DNA of 64,000 nt from G963691885 sp963691885 (GCA_963691885.1 OY829843.1:1736001-1800000); one strand, 5' to 3'. Counted from the stretch's first letter, positions 27,265 through 37,354 are shown. The notes: a model not told the origin generated them from the letters alone. Translations and numbers: made by a program.

Positions 27265-28062
27265 ATGGGATCTTCAGGCACAGGATTGATGGCGGGGAAA
27301 CGCGGCCTGATTATGGGGGTGGCGAATGACCATTCCATTGCATGGGGAATTGCGAAAGCGCTCGCTGACCAAGGGGCTGAACTTGCTTTCACCTATCAGA
27401 GTGAGGCATTTGGTCGGCGTGTCATTCCGCTCGCGGAAGAGGTGGGGGCGTCTCTTTGCGTCATCTGTGATGTTGGAACCCCGGGTTCCGTTCAATCCGC
27501 TTTTGCAGAGATTAAGGAAAAATGGGGCAGCCTGGATTTTGTGGTCCATGCAATTGCCTATTCCGACAAAGCGGAACTAAAGGGGCGCTACGTAGATACC
27601 AGTCGTGAAAACTTTGGTATGACGCTGGAGATTTCGTGCTTCTCCTTCACGGAGGTCGCGCGTGCCGCCGAAGATCTGATGCCGGATGGGGGCAGCCTCA
27701 TTACCCTGACTTACTCTGGTGCGGAGCGGGTCATGCCTTCCTATAACGTGATGGGTGTTGCGAAGGCCGCTCTTGAAGCATCGGTTCGTTACCTTGCAAC
27801 GGATCTGGGGCCCAAGGGTATTCGCGTTAATGCCATCTCGGCGGGACCGATGCGGACGCTGGCTGGTTCGGCGATCTCCGGCGCCCGGTTTGTCTATAAT
27901 TGGCAGGGCGAGAATGCGCCGTTGCGTCGAAACATCACTCTCGAAGATGTCGGTGGATCCGCTCTCTACCTTCTGAGCGATTTGTCCGCAGGTGTGACGG
28001 GCGTTGTTCATCATGTTGACAGCGGATACAATATTATTGGAATGGCTGCGCCACCGAACTGA
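27265..28062 (+). CDS. fabI: Enoyl-ACP reductase FabI
   Basis: 265-residue NADH-dependent reductase of the last step of each fatty-acid elongation round. The N-terminal cofactor site GVANDHSIAWGIAKALADQG and the FabI signature Tyr150-x9-Tyr160-x6-Lys167 are present, with the spacing of E. coli Tyr146/Tyr156/Lys163. At the first tyrosine the sequence is LTYSGAER. The family end (SAGVTGVVHHVDSGYNIIGM) is complete. Third gene of the fab cluster. cobN starts 48 bases later on the same strand. Confidence 0.97.
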   Translation: MGSSGTGLMAGKRGLIMGVANDHSIAWGIAKALADQGAELAFTYQSEAFGRRVIPLAEEVGASLCVICDVGTPGSVQSAFAEIKEKWGSLDFVVHAIAYSDKAELKGRYVDTSRENFGMTLEISCFSFTEVARAAEDLMPDGGSLITLTYSGAERVMPSYNVMGVAKAALEASVRYLATDLGPKGIRVNAISAGPMRTLAGSAISGARFVYNWQGENAPLRRNITLEDVGGSALYLLSDLSAGVTGVVHHVDSGYNIIGMAAPPN

Positions 28063-28109
28063 TGCCCTGACGACAGATACTTCGTCCTTGTCCCCGGAAC
28101 CAATTCATC

Positions 28110-31100
28110 ATGCATCTTCTGGCAGCAACACCTGGAAGTGTCGAAGACGGATCGGACGCAATTGATCTTGGGCAGACACCGGGGGACATTGTCTTACTGA
28201 CTGCAGCAGACACAGATATCTCTGCATTTGCATTGGCGCAGGCTAGCAAAAAAGATGAAAGTCCGGATTTCCCGGATTTGCGCATAGCAAACTTTCTTCG
28301 CCTGTCCCACAACATGTCGGTCGATGTCTATGTTGATGACATTGTCGCAAAATCACGATTTGTAATTTGTCGCTTGCTGGGCGGGCGTGCCTATTGGACC
28401 TATGGCGTTGATGAAATTGCGACGGCGTGTAAGGTAAAAAATATCCCGCTTGCTTTCATCCCTGGTGACACAAAGCCAGACCCGGAATTGCGCGAACTGT
28501 CCACGGTTTCGGCGGAAGCCTACGACCGATTGTCCGGGTTTTTCAAAGAGGGTGGCCCGGCCAATTGCCAGAATTGCCTGGCCTATGTCGCCAGTCTCTT
28601 GGGCTATGAGACAGACTGGCTTGAACCATCTGTTATGCCGAATGCCGGGCTATACGCGGCTGGCATGGATGCGCCCGGTCTACAGGACCTGCCACTCGGT
28701 ACGGAAAACAATCCAGCCGGACCCAAAGTGGCATTGTTGTTTTACAAGGCACTGGTCCAATCCGGTGACCTGTCAGTTATCGACACGATGATAAACGCGC
28801 TGGGCCAGGCCGGGTTGAATGCCGTTCCGATTTTCTGTGGGGGCCTGAAAGACCCGATCTCCGCTGCTGTGATCGAATCTGTCCTTGATGCAGCAAAACC
28901 GGATGTGATTGTAAACACGATGGGTTTCTCTGTATCTCAGCCGGGCGTCTCCGCAGTCCGAACCCCGTTTGATGGTGCCGACTGTCCCGTTTTGCAGGTT
29001 GTCCTTTCAGCAAGCAGTCGATCAGCCTGGGAAGAAGGCACAAAGGGTCTCGCCACCCGTGACATCGCGATGAATGTTGCCCTTCCGGAAGTGGACGGGC
29101 GTGTTTTGACGCGGGCAATCTCCTTCAAAGGATCAAAAAGATGGGATCCACTTGTTGAGGCAGATCTTGTTACTCATGAACCCGCTGAGGACCGCTGCCA
29201 ATTTGTCGCCGAGCTTTGTAGCAAATGGGCAAGTCTGCGCAGGACCCCTGTCAATGAAAGACGTGTTGGTATTATCCTGGCCAATTATCCAAACCGTGAC
29301 GGGCGAATGGGCAATGGTGTGGGGCTTGATACGCCCAATGGCACATTATCTGTATTGAGATCCCTCGCAGACGAAGGCTATTCAATTTCCGTCCCTTTCA
29401 AGGACGGGGATGCACTAATCAAGTTTATGGGGGACGGTCCGACCAATGCAGCGACAGAGGGACGTGACGTCAGGGAGACCTTCTCCCTCGACCTCTATCA
29501 GCGTTTCTTCGATTCTCTTCCAGCGGCTGTAAGATTAGCCGTAACTGGTCGTTGGGGTCCGATTGAGGACGATCCGTTCTTCCTGAAAGGTCGGTGTGCC
29601 TTCGCACTGCCAGTATTTACACTGGGGAATGTTGCGGTCGGCCTTCAGCCAGCGAGGGGGTACAATATCGACCCCGTGCAATCTTATCACGATCCGGCGC
29701 TTGTCCCACCGCATGGCTATATCGCTTTCTATGCCTGGATGAGGAAGCAGTTTGATGCCCATGCCCTGATCCATTTCGGCAAACATGGCACGCTGGAATG
29801 GTTACCGGGCAAATCGACCGGTCTCTCAGAAGCGTGTTATCCCGAAGCGGTCCTGGGTCCGATGCCGCATCTTTACCCATTTATTGTGAACGATCCGGGT
29901 GAGGGAACGCAAGCCAAACGCCGGGCGCAGGCAGTTATCATCGATCACTTAACCCCGCCGTTAACCAGGGCAGAATCCTATGGACCACTGCAGGATCTGG
30001 AGCGGCTGGTTGATGAATATTATGACGCCTCGCAAGGGGATCCACGTCGATTACGACTGCTGCGCAGGGAGATCCTTGAGCTCACCCAATCTTCCGGGCT
30101 TGATAAAGATATCGGCATCCAGACCGACGGTGATCCCGAAGAAGCATTGGAAGCGCTGGACAATCATCTTTGTGAATTGAAGGAGATGCAGATCCGGGAT
30201 GGCCTCCACATCTTTGGTATGTCGCCGCAAGGGCGATTGTCATCGGATCTGATCATGGCGTTACTGCGCGTCCCGCGCGGCACAGGTCCTGAGGATCAAT
30301 CGATCTTGCGTGCGATTTCCAATGATCTGGTATTAAAGCCCGGTTTCGATCCTCTGGACGCCGATATGGGGGTCAGGTGGTCGGGAAAAAGGCCGCGGGT
30401 ACTTGGTGAATTGGTGGATCAGCCCTGGCGAAGCGAGGGCGATACGATCGAGCGGCTGGAAGCTTATGGGTCAGCGCTTGTAGAAGGTCGGATAAGCGAT
30501 GTGCCTGGACCGGAAACAGCGGCGGTTCTGTCACAAATGAAAGAACAGATCAGGCCTGCTGTCGAGGCCTGTGGTGACGCGGAGCTTGCCGGTCTTCTGA
30601 GGGGCTTATCCGGGCGGTTTGTGCCTGCGGGGCCTTCTGGTGCGCCGAGCCGGGGACGGCCTGAAGTTTTGCCAACAGGTCGAAATTTCTATTCTGTTGA
30701 TACCCGTGCGGTTCCAACCCCGGCTGCATGGTCGTTGGGCTGGAAGTCTGCCCAGATGCTGGTGGAGCGGCATGCACAGGATAATGGTGACTATCCCCGT
30801 GCCATGGCGATATCCGTTTGGGGTACATCCAACATGCGGACCGGGGGCGATGACATTGCACAAATTCTGGCTTTGATGGGTGTCCGCCCGACATGGGATC
30901 AGCAATCCTATCGCATGACGGGGTTTGAAATCCTGCCCCAGGATTTGCTGGATCGCCCGCGCGTTGATGTAACGGTCCGTATTTCCGGTTTTTTCCGGGA
31001 TGCGTTTCCGGGCTTGATCGACCTTGTTGATTCAGCGACCCGCGCCGTTGCCGCGCTGGACGAACCAGACCGTATCAATCCACTGGCGCAAACTGTGCGC

Positions 31101-31871
31101 GAACGGGCCACAGAATTGCAGAAGCGAGAGGGTCTTGATGAGGCGGAGGCGTTCAAACGGGCGGCCCGCCGTATTTATGGCTCCTTGCCGGGTGGCTATG
31201 GCGCCGGGATGCAGGCCTTGATGGATGAGGGCGGGTGGCGTGACGATCAGGATCTCGCCCAGGCCTATGTCAGCTGGGGTGGCTATGCGTATGGATCGGG
31301 GAATGAGGGCAGCGAAGACCAGACAGGTCTGGTTGACCGCCTGAAAACTGTAGAGGCCGTTGTTCAGAATCAGGATAACCGTGAACACGATCTGCTGGAC
31401 AGTGATGACTACTTCCAGTTTGAAGGGGGCATGACAGCGGCCGTTCGACATTTCAGTGGAAAGCAACCCGATGTCTATCACAACGATCATTCGAGGCCGG
31501 AATCGCCCAGGATCCGGACCTTGCAGGAAGAGATCGGACGGGTTGTCCGTGCCCGTGTCGTCAATCCCAAATGGATTCAGGGCGTGATGCGTCATGGGTA
31601 TAAGGGCGCGTTCGAGATGGCGGCGACAGTGGATTATCTGGTTTCCTTCGCGGCAACGGCGCGCGCGGTTTCTAGCCATCATTTTGATCTCGTTCACGAG
31701 GCGTATCTGGAAGATGACACCGTCCTTGATTTTCTGAAGCACCATAACCCGGATGCCTTGCGGGAAATGGTAGCCCGCCTGATCGATGCCCAGGATCGCG
31801 GACTCTGGAACCCGCGCCGAAACAGCACCCGGGAAACCCTTGAGCGGCTTCACGCGAGACCCACCCCCTGA
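28110..31871 (+). CDS. cobN: Cobaltochelatase subunit CobN
   Basis: 1253-residue large subunit of the aerobic-pathway CobNST chelatase, which inserts cobalt into hydrogenobyrinic acid a,c-diamide. The start (MHLLAATPG, then DAIDLGQTPGDIVLLTAADT) and the central catalytic-core blocks FGKHGTLEWLPGKSTGLSEA and LYPFIVNDPGEGTQAKRRAQ (about residues 552-620) are diagnostic, as are the C-terminal YKGAFEMAATVDYLVSFAAT and DRGLWNPRRNSTRETL. Length is normal (about 1,250). The related magnesium chelatase BchH is excluded by these CobN-type ends and by the cobO-cobQ context. cobS and cobT are not in the window. The 48-base leader is too short for a cobalamin riboswitch. Confidence 0.96.
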   Translation: MHLLAATPGSVEDGSDAIDLGQTPGDIVLLTAADTDISAFALAQASKKDESPDFPDLRIANFLRLSHNMSVDVYVDDIVAKSRFVICRLLGGRAYWTYGVDEIATACKVKNIPLAFIPGDTKPDPELRELSTVSAEAYDRLSGFFKEGGPANCQNCLAYVASLLGYETDWLEPSVMPNAGLYAAGMDAPGLQDLPLGTENNPAGPKVALLFYKALVQSGDLSVIDTMINALGQAGLNAVPIFCGGLKDPISAAVIESVLDAAKPDVIVNTMGFSVSQPGVSAVRTPFDGADCPVLQVVLSASSRSAWEEGTKGLATRDIAMNVALPEVDGRVLTRAISFKGSKRWDPLVEADLVTHEPAEDRCQFVAELCSKWASLRRTPVNERRVGIILANYPNRDGRMGNGVGLDTPNGTLSVLRSLADEGYSISVPFKDGDALIKFMGDGPTNAATEGRDVRETFSLDLYQRFFDSLPAAVRLAVTGRWGPIEDDPFFLKGRCAFALPVFTLGNVAVGLQPARGYNIDPVQSYHDPALVPPHGYIAFYAWMRKQFDAHALIHFGKHGTLEWLPGKSTGLSEACYPEAVLGPMPHLYPFIVNDPGEGTQAKRRAQAVIIDHLTPPLTRAESYGPLQDLERLVDEYYDASQGDPRRLRLLRREILELTQSSGLDKDIGIQTDGDPEEALEALDNHLCELKEMQIRDGLHIFGMSPQGRLSSDLIMALLRVPRGTGPEDQSILRAISNDLVLKPGFDPLDADMGVRWSGKRPRVLGELVDQPWRSEGDTIERLEAYGSALVEGRISDVPGPETAAVLSQMKEQIRPAVEACGDAELAGLLRGLSGRFVPAGPSGAPSRGRPEVLPTGRNFYSVDTRAVPTPAAWSLGWKSAQMLVERHAQDNGDYPRAMAISVWGTSNMRTGGDDIAQILALMGVRPTWDQQSYRMTGFEILPQDLLDRPRVDVTVRISGFFRDAFPGLIDLVDSATRAVAALDEPDRINPLAQTVRERATELQKREGLDEAEAFKRAARRIYGSLPGGYGAGMQALMDEGGWRDDQDLAQAYVSWGGYAYGSGNEGSEDQTGLVDRLKTVEAVVQNQDNREHDLLDSDDYFQFEGGMTAAVRHFSGKQPDVYHNDHSRPESPRIRTLQEEIGRVVRARVVNPKWIQGVMRHGYKGAFEMAATVDYLVSFAATARAVSSHHFDLVHEAYLEDDTVLDFLKHHNPDALREMVARLIDAQDRGLWNPRRNSTRETLERLHARPTP

Positions 31872-32040
31872 CATCAATGCGAAACCGACCCTGTTTTGTT
31901 GCTTTCACGATTGAACGGAATCGGGTTATGCAAAATGGGTTTTGCTGCAGCGCCTAAATTTCGCCACAAGCTGGATTCAGTATCGCCGCCTGCAGCGCCA
32001 TATTTATGACATGTGTTCCGAGAACCGGGAGTGGTACTTC

Positions 32041-32664
32041 ATGAAGACCGATGGCATGACAGAAGATGAAATCAATGCCCGGCATGCGCAAAAGATGGCC
32101 AAGAAGAAGGCCGCCCGCGATAAAATGATCGCGACCAAGACCCGTGAAAAAGGCTTGTTGATGGTCCATACCGGCAAGGGCAAGGGCAAGACGACGGCGG
32201 CAATGGGCCTTGTTGTGCGTGCGGTCGGCAATGGCATGAAGGTTTGCATCATCCAGTTTGTCAAAGGTGTCTGGAATACCGGTGAGCGTCATGTTCTGGA
32301 GAAATTTCCTGATCAGGTTGTGATGAAAGCCATGGGTGAAGGCTTTACTTGGGACACCCAGGACCGCGAACGGGACATAGCGGCGGCAACAGCGGCCTGG
32401 GCCTTTGCGAAGGAGGCGATTGCCGACCCGCAATACCAGATGGTCCTGTTGGACGAACTGAATATTGTCATGCGCTATGACTATCTACCGCTCGAAGACA
32501 TCGTCTCTACCCTGGCCAATAAACCCGAAGACAAACATGTCATTGTTACAGGCAGAAACGCCAAGCAAGAGGTGATTGAAATCGCAGACATGGTCACTGA
32601 AATGGAGATGGTGAAGCATCATTTTCGGGATGGCGTCAAAGCGCAAACAGGCATTGAGTTTTAA
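32041..32664 (+). CDS. cobO: Cob(I)yrinic acid a,c-diamide adenosyltransferase CobO
   Basis: 207-residue ATP:corrinoid adenosyltransferase (CobA/BtuR type). It shows the N-terminal basic helix (INARHAQKMAKKKAARDKMI), the P-loop HTGKGKGKTTAAMG and the family blocks VCIIQFVKGVWNTGE and LLDELNIVMRYDYL, with the C-terminal HHFRDGVKAQTGIEF. The open frame extends 33 codons upstream (to 31942), but ATG 32041 has GGGAG nine bases before it and matches the family N-terminus. It follows cobN by about 170 bases and is probably co-transcribed. Confidence 0.95.
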   Translation: MKTDGMTEDEINARHAQKMAKKKAARDKMIATKTREKGLLMVHTGKGKGKTTAAMGLVVRAVGNGMKVCIIQFVKGVWNTGERHVLEKFPDQVVMKAMGEGFTWDTQDRERDIAAATAAWAFAKEAIADPQYQMVLLDELNIVMRYDYLPLEDIVSTLANKPEDKHVIVTGRNAKQEVIEIADMVTEMEMVKHHFRDGVKAQTGIEF

Positions 32665-32743
32665 ACGGTGGAACTGTGAACTTGTCGCGTGGTGCCTTTG
32701 AAGCGGGACCAACGCTGGACGGAGCTGAAATGAGGAGAAGGGT

Positions 32744-33487
32744 ATGACGATCAGAAACCCGAAGGGAAAAATGCTTATCGATCGACGGACGGCGTTGACC
32801 GGTCTGGGTGGCGTCGCCTTGACAACCGGGCTCGGCACATCGGCATGGGCAGATACGGCAGGTGATCTGAAAACAGCCAATGAAGTCGTCGCCGAAGCTG
32901 TTTATACGGTCGAGAAAATGTCCCGCAGCAAGGAATTTGGGGCCTATGTCAGGGCCTATATGAAAACGGCACGGGCTGTCATCGTCTTTCCGCAAATCAT
33001 CAAAGGCGGTTTCTTTGTGGGCGGCGAAGGCGGAACCGGCGTGCTGCTGGCACGGGGCGAAAATGACCAATGGAGCTATCCAGCATTTTTCAGCATGGCG
33101 TCCGGGTCATTCGGGCTTCAATTCGGGGGCCAGGTATCAGAGATGATGTTGTTGGTCATGACGGGCAAAGGTCTTGATGCGATTTTGAACAACAAGGTCA
33201 AGGTAGGCGGAGAGATCAATGGAGCTATTGGACCTTTCGGCGCGGGGGCTGAAGCCTCTACCACGTCGAACCTGAATACAGATGTGTTGAGCTATTCAAT
33301 CTCTGAAGGCGCTTTCATCGGTGCCGCGATCGAGGGGGCCTATATCTTCCCGAGAGATTCTCTGGATACCGCTTTCTATAACGATTCCGGGGCGAATGCG
33401 CGGTCTGTGGTGATTGATGGGCAGTTTGCCAATGCGGCGGCCGACCCTATCCGTGGTGAACTGGCGAAATATCAAAGAGACAGCTGA
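32744..33487 (+). CDS. SYLF-domain (Ysc84-type) lipid-binding exported protein
   Basis: 247 residues with an N-terminal twin-arginine-like signal (DRRTALTGLGGVALTTGLGT, cleaved near AWA-DTAGD) and one SYLF/Ysc84 domain: ARAVIVFPQIIKGGFFVGGE, GTGVLLARGEN, LMVMTGKGL-type and ISEGAFIGAAIEGAYIFPRD. Domain members bind phosphoinositides in eukaryotes; bacterial members are periplasmic or outer-membrane-associated with unclear roles. It sits between cobO and cobQ, in line with both, which is not explained by a known cobalamin function. The start at ATG 32744 follows GGAGAAGGGT, a good ribosome site. Confidence 0.85.
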   Translation: MTIRNPKGKMLIDRRTALTGLGGVALTTGLGTSAWADTAGDLKTANEVVAEAVYTVEKMSRSKEFGAYVRAYMKTARAVIVFPQIIKGGFFVGGEGGTGVLLARGENDQWSYPAFFSMASGSFGLQFGGQVSEMMLLVMTGKGLDAILNNKVKVGGEINGAIGPFGAGAEASTTSNLNTDVLSYSISEGAFIGAAIEGAYIFPRDSLDTAFYNDSGANARSVVIDGQFANAAADPIRGELAKYQRDS

Positions 33488-33537
33488 CTGGCTGGTTGTC
33501 GTTTGCTGCCTGTGTGAGGCCGCGAACTGGGGGTGAA

Positions 33538-35013
33538 ATGCCGGGCGCGATTATGTTTCAGGGCACCGGATCGGATGTTGGCAAATCGCTCCTGACAGCC
33601 GGGCTTTGCCGATTGTTGGTGCGTCGCGGCATAAAGGCTCTTCCCTTTAAGCCGCAGAACATGTCGAACAATGCAGCCGTAACCGCTGATGGCGGAGAGA
33701 TCGGCCGGGCCCAGGCCCTGCAAGCGCGGGCTGCCGGCGTTCCTCCCACTGTCCATATGAACCCCGTCCTTCTCAAGCCGCAGACCGATATGGGATCGCA
33801 GATCATTGTTCAGGGAACTGTCTTTGGTCAGGCCAGGGCGCTCGATTACTATGACCTGAAGCCCAGATTGCTGCCCAAAGTCATTGAAAGCTACGAAATC
33901 ATCAAATCCCAGGCCGATATTGTGATTGTTGAAGGGGCTGGGTCCCCAGCCGAAGTAAATTTGAGGGCTGGCGACATCGCCAATATGGGGTTTGCAGAGG
34001 CCGCCGACGTTCCCGTCTTGCTTGTCGCCGATATTGACCGGGGCGGCGTCCTGGCCAGCCTCGTTGGAACATATACCTTGCTGCCAGATGACGAGAAAGC
34101 CCGGCTGAAAGGCTATGTCGTCAACAAGTTCCGTGGCGACAAGACGCTCTTCACATCCGCCATAGATATTATCGGCGACCAGACGGGAATGCCCTGTTTT
34201 GGTGTTCTGCCATGGTTTTCGGATGCGCGGCTTTTGCCAGCGGAAGATGCGGTTGCCCTTGATACGGGTCCTTCAGATCAGAAGGGCTCTGGCACCACAC
34301 AGAACAGGGTCATTCGAATCACCGTCCCCCGCTTGCCACGTATTTCCAACTTTGACGATCTCGATCCGCTCAAGAACGAGCCGGATGTGGATTTGCAACT
34401 CGTGAAGCCAGGGGATCCGATACCAGCGGACACGGATCTTGTTCTCTTGCCCGGGTCGAAAACCACCATCGGGGATCTTGAAGCCTTGAGAGCGGCCGGT
34501 TGGGACATTGATATTCGCGCTCATATTCGAAGGGGCGGCACGGTTCTGGGGCTTTGTGCCGGATATCAAATGCTGGGTCGGAAACTGACAGATCCTGAGG
34601 GAACTGAAGGGCCGGTGCAGGAAATAGAAGGGTTGAATCTGCTGGATATTGAAACGGTTCTGTCAGGCGTAAAAACTTTAAGAGAGGTAACAGCCAGGGA
34701 GCTTCGCACCGGTGTCTCTCTCAAAGGGTATGAAATGCATATCGGGCAGACCACCGGGCCTGGATGTGACCGCCCAATGCTGGATATCGGGGGGCGTGCG
34801 GACGGGGCTGTCTCCGCTGACCGGCGCGTAATGGGGTGCTATTTGCACGGTATCTTCGCTGATGACAGTTTTCGATCGGCCTTTCTGTCCCTGTTTCGGG
34901 AAGGCCGGCAACAGCAGACGGAATATGAAAGACAGGTAGAAACCGTGCTGGACCGGTTTGCCGATCATCTTCAGACCCATCTGGACATAGATAAGATACT
35001 GGACCTGGCGTGA
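33538..35013 (+). CDS. cobQ: Cobyric acid synthase CobQ
   Basis: 491-residue glutamine-dependent amidase that adds four amides to adenosylcobyrinic acid a,c-diamide. The N-terminal dethiobiotin-synthetase-like ATP site reads MFQGTGSDVGKSLLTAGLCR and KPQNMSNNAAVTADGGEIGR. The C-terminal triad-type glutaminase domain has the nucleophile motif VLGLCAGYQMLG and the histidine in MGCYLHGIFADD. The frame begins at 33496, but ATG 33538 has the strong site GGGGGTG and is the family start. It ends at 35013, immediately abutting the stop of the convergent cbiB. Confidence 0.96.
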   Translation: MPGAIMFQGTGSDVGKSLLTAGLCRLLVRRGIKALPFKPQNMSNNAAVTADGGEIGRAQALQARAAGVPPTVHMNPVLLKPQTDMGSQIIVQGTVFGQARALDYYDLKPRLLPKVIESYEIIKSQADIVIVEGAGSPAEVNLRAGDIANMGFAEAADVPVLLVADIDRGGVLASLVGTYTLLPDDEKARLKGYVVNKFRGDKTLFTSAIDIIGDQTGMPCFGVLPWFSDARLLPAEDAVALDTGPSDQKGSGTTQNRVIRITVPRLPRISNFDDLDPLKNEPDVDLQLVKPGDPIPADTDLVLLPGSKTTIGDLEALRAAGWDIDIRAHIRRGGTVLGLCAGYQMLGRKLTDPEGTEGPVQEIEGLNLLDIETVLSGVKTLREVTARELRTGVSLKGYEMHIGQTTGPGCDRPMLDIGGRADGAVSADRRVMGCYLHGIFADDSFRSAFLSLFREGRQQQTEYERQVETVLDRFADHLQTHLDIDKILDLA

Positions 35014-35997
35014 TTAGAGGCTGCGTAGATCAACCAGATACAGGATGAGGGCGACCAGCCAAAGAATGCCGCAACCGATCGCAAACAGGGTTACACCTCT
35101 CATAACATCCCTGCCAACAAGGCGGGCGCGACCGTCCCCGATCCAAACTGTCTCCGAAAGACCGCCTGGGTAAGAGCGAGGCCCTCCAAGCGCCATGTCA
35201 AAGGCGCCCGCCATTGCCCCTTCCGGCCAACCCGCATTCGGGCTGGCATGTTTGGATGCATCACGCATCATCACCTTGAAAGCCGCAACCGGGTTTCCCT
35301 CTGGCGCAAAACAAGCACCGATCACGAAGATCAAACCGGACAGGCGCGCTGCCGGCCAGTTAACGGCATCATCCAGTTTGGCCGCGATCATTCCAAACCA
35401 CTCGTACCGCTTGGTACGATACCCGATCATGGAATCGAGCGTGTTAACGGCCTTGTACGCGCACAGCCCAGGCAGACCGAGAAGAATGTACCAGTGTGCC
35501 GGTGCTACAACCGCATCTGAAAAATTCTCGGCCAGGCTTTCCAGTGCAGAACGTGCAACCCCGTGAACGTCCAGTTTCTTTGGGTCTCTGCTGACGATGT
35601 GGCGTAATTCATCGCGTGCAGCACCCTCGTCCTTGTTTTTGAGGGCTTTGCCGATGGTGGCAACATGGGCGGCCAGGCTACGTTGTGCCAAAAGAATTGC
35701 GACCAGAATTATTTCTGCGACCCAGCCATACGCGTACAGCTGAAACACTTGATGGAAACCATAACCAACCAGGGCAGAAAGGCCCACGGTTACAAAGGTA
35801 ACGACGGCGCCACGCACGGACAGATTAACGCTGCTTCTGTCCGTTCTGTTCAGTTTGCGTTCAAAGAAACTGATCAATTTGCCGATCAGCACGACCGGAT
35901 GCGGGACATGTTTGAAAAACCAGCGCATATCGCCGATCAGCCAGTCCAGCAACAGGGCGAAAATCAGAATGAGTGGTTCGGTAACAGGAAAAGGCAT
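35014..35997 (-). CDS. cbiB: Adenosylcobinamide-phosphate synthase CbiB/CobD
   Basis: 327-residue integral membrane enzyme that attaches aminopropanol (phosphate) to adenosylcobyric acid. Recognised from LLDWLIGDMRWFFKHVPHPV, the LRHIVSRDPKKLDVHGVARS block and ESLAENFSDAVVAPAHWYIL, then NTLDSMIGYRTKRYEWFG and MRDASKHASPNAGWPEGAMA. Several hydrophobic helices are present, including a C-terminal one (FAIGCGILWLVALILYLVDL). It is convergent with cobQ with no intergenic base. In alphaproteobacteria the gene is often called cobD; cbiB is used here to avoid confusion with the aminotransferase. Confidence 0.94.
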   Translation of the reverse strand: MPFPVTEPLILIFALLLDWLIGDMRWFFKHVPHPVVLIGKLISFFERKLNRTDRSSVNLSVRGAVVTFVTVGLSALVGYGFHQVFQLYAYGWVAEIILVAILLAQRSLAAHVATIGKALKNKDEGAARDELRHIVSRDPKKLDVHGVARSALESLAENFSDAVVAPAHWYILLGLPGLCAYKAVNTLDSMIGYRTKRYEWFGMIAAKLDDAVNWPAARLSGLIFVIGACFAPEGNPVAAFKVMMRDASKHASPNAGWPEGAMAGAFDMALGGPRSYPGGLSETVWIGDGRARLVGRDVMRGVTLFAIGCGILWLVALILYLVDLRSL

Positions 35998-36079
35998 TGT
36001 CGATCGGCTATTGCAGTTTGCGCCGGATCATGGAGCAGGAACCATGCCAATGCAAAAGGAACGGTGGGACAGGATTGGT

Positions 36080-37354
36080 TCAACGAGGCGCGCGGCGAAT
36101 TTTTGGTGCCGGTGCCGGTGCTCTACGCCGGTTGATCGCCTGGAGTGTCTTATCGATAAAGCGGCCCTGATACATGGTGATGCCCATGGTCTTGCCGTTT
36201 TGAATCATTTGCTCCGAATCGACGCGGCATAAGATAACGCGCCCCTTACCAATCCGGGCGACTTGCTCGGAAATTTCCTTCAAGCGCTCGCTCTCGGGAT
36301 CCTCGACATCAAAGGTTTCGTTGCTGGCGAGCTTGACCAGGTCGACGCCCATGCGTTTCCGGTCAACAAAAGGCAGAATATCGTGCGTAACGCCATCCAG
36401 GCAGATCCGATACCCTTTTTCCCGGGCAAAATCCCTGGCGAACAGGAACGCTGAAAAATCTGACATAATGTCAATCAGCTGCAGCTCAACAACGAGTGTT
36501 CCCCGGCTGCCCATACGCAGGCTGCTGTCAAATTCCAGAAATTCTTGAGACAGAAGGGTGTTCACATTCAAATTTACCGAGAAGGATGAATGCAGCGAAC
36601 TGTCTTCGGCCCGGGCCAGTAATTTCAGAACCCGACGATCCAGGGTCTGGGTCAGGTGCTGAAACAGCCAACGGTTTGCAGCCAGATTGACGTCTGGCAA
36701 AACGGTTTGCGCCAAATCCATGATCGAGACGAACAGCTCATTGAACATGGCTTTGGGCGTCATGTCATCGCGCCCGATCGCGCACACAGCCTGCCTGCGG
36801 AAAACCGCGCTGAGATCGGCCCGTTCCAGAGTTTCTTCTAGGCGTCCCAATTGCTGCGGCGTTAAGGGACGACGGTTATCGCTTCCGCCGGCACCCTCAC
36901 CAGATTTTGCGGCAATAACCTGAAGACGTTTTTTCCGGGTTTCCTGATCCGCATGCAGTCTTTTGCATAGGTTCAGAAAATCCGAATATTGAGCCTGGAT
37001 ATTATACAGGGTTGCAAACTTTCCGTGGCCATCGCCACCATTGTCGTTTGCAGAAAGGGGATCGTCCGCGAAGAGATAGCGCATCCGCATCACGATGTCG
37101 TCGAGCTGCTGAAGGGTGATGCCTTTACACACGAAAACCACGTCCGCATTCCCGATCATAAAGATCTGGCCTTCAAAGGAGCGAACAAAATCCTCAAGTG
37201 TATTGGCTGCGATGCGGAGGTGATGTTCTCGACGATTTTGCGGTTTCAGGGCCGACAAATGGAAATGCACGGCCCGCCGGTCATCGCGATGCCGTTCCAG
37301 CCTCTGGGCATAGTCCAGAAGCATGTATTCCTGGCTGGATGTTGCGCCCGCCAA
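36080..37354 (-). CDS. Degenerate EAL-domain protein (probable non-enzymatic)
   Basis: 424-residue soluble protein. The N-terminal 150 residues (LDYAQRLERHRDDRRAVHFH, RMRYLFADDPLS) are of a type I do not recognise with certainty, perhaps a PAS- or GGDEF-remnant-like fold. About residues 170-405 look like an EAL-fold: VNLNVNTLLSQEFLEFDSSL, ELQLIDIMSDF and MGVDLVKLASNE. The catalytic signatures are missing: EAL is not recognisable and the DDFGTG loop reads LDGVTHDI, so phosphodiesterase activity against c-di-GMP is not expected. TTG 37354 has a strong GGGGAAAG ribosome site and is chosen over ATG 37324. It lies two genes from the LapG-like protease. Confidence 0.75.
   Translation of the reverse strand: MAGATSSQEYMLLDYAQRLERHRDDRRAVHFHLSALKPQNRREHHLRIAANTLEDFVRSFEGQIFMIGNADVVFVCKGITLQQLDDIVMRMRYLFADDPLSANDNGGDGHGKFATLYNIQAQYSDFLNLCKRLHADQETRKKRLQVIAAKSGEGAGGSDNRRPLTPQQLGRLEETLERADLSAVFRRQAVCAIGRDDMTPKAMFNELFVSIMDLAQTVLPDVNLAANRWLFQHLTQTLDRRVLKLLARAEDSSLHSSFSVNLNVNTLLSQEFLEFDSSLRMGSRGTLVVELQLIDIMSDFSAFLFARDFAREKGYRICLDGVTHDILPFVDRKRMGVDLVKLASNETFDVEDPESERLKEISEQVARIGKGRVILCRVDSEQMIQNGKTMGITMYQGRFIDKTLQAINRRRAPAPAPKIRRAPR

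Noticed and set aside
28063..28109. Cobalamin riboswitch before cobN
   Set aside because: Only 47 bases separate fabI and cobN, too few for the element, and no B12-box-like sequence is visible.
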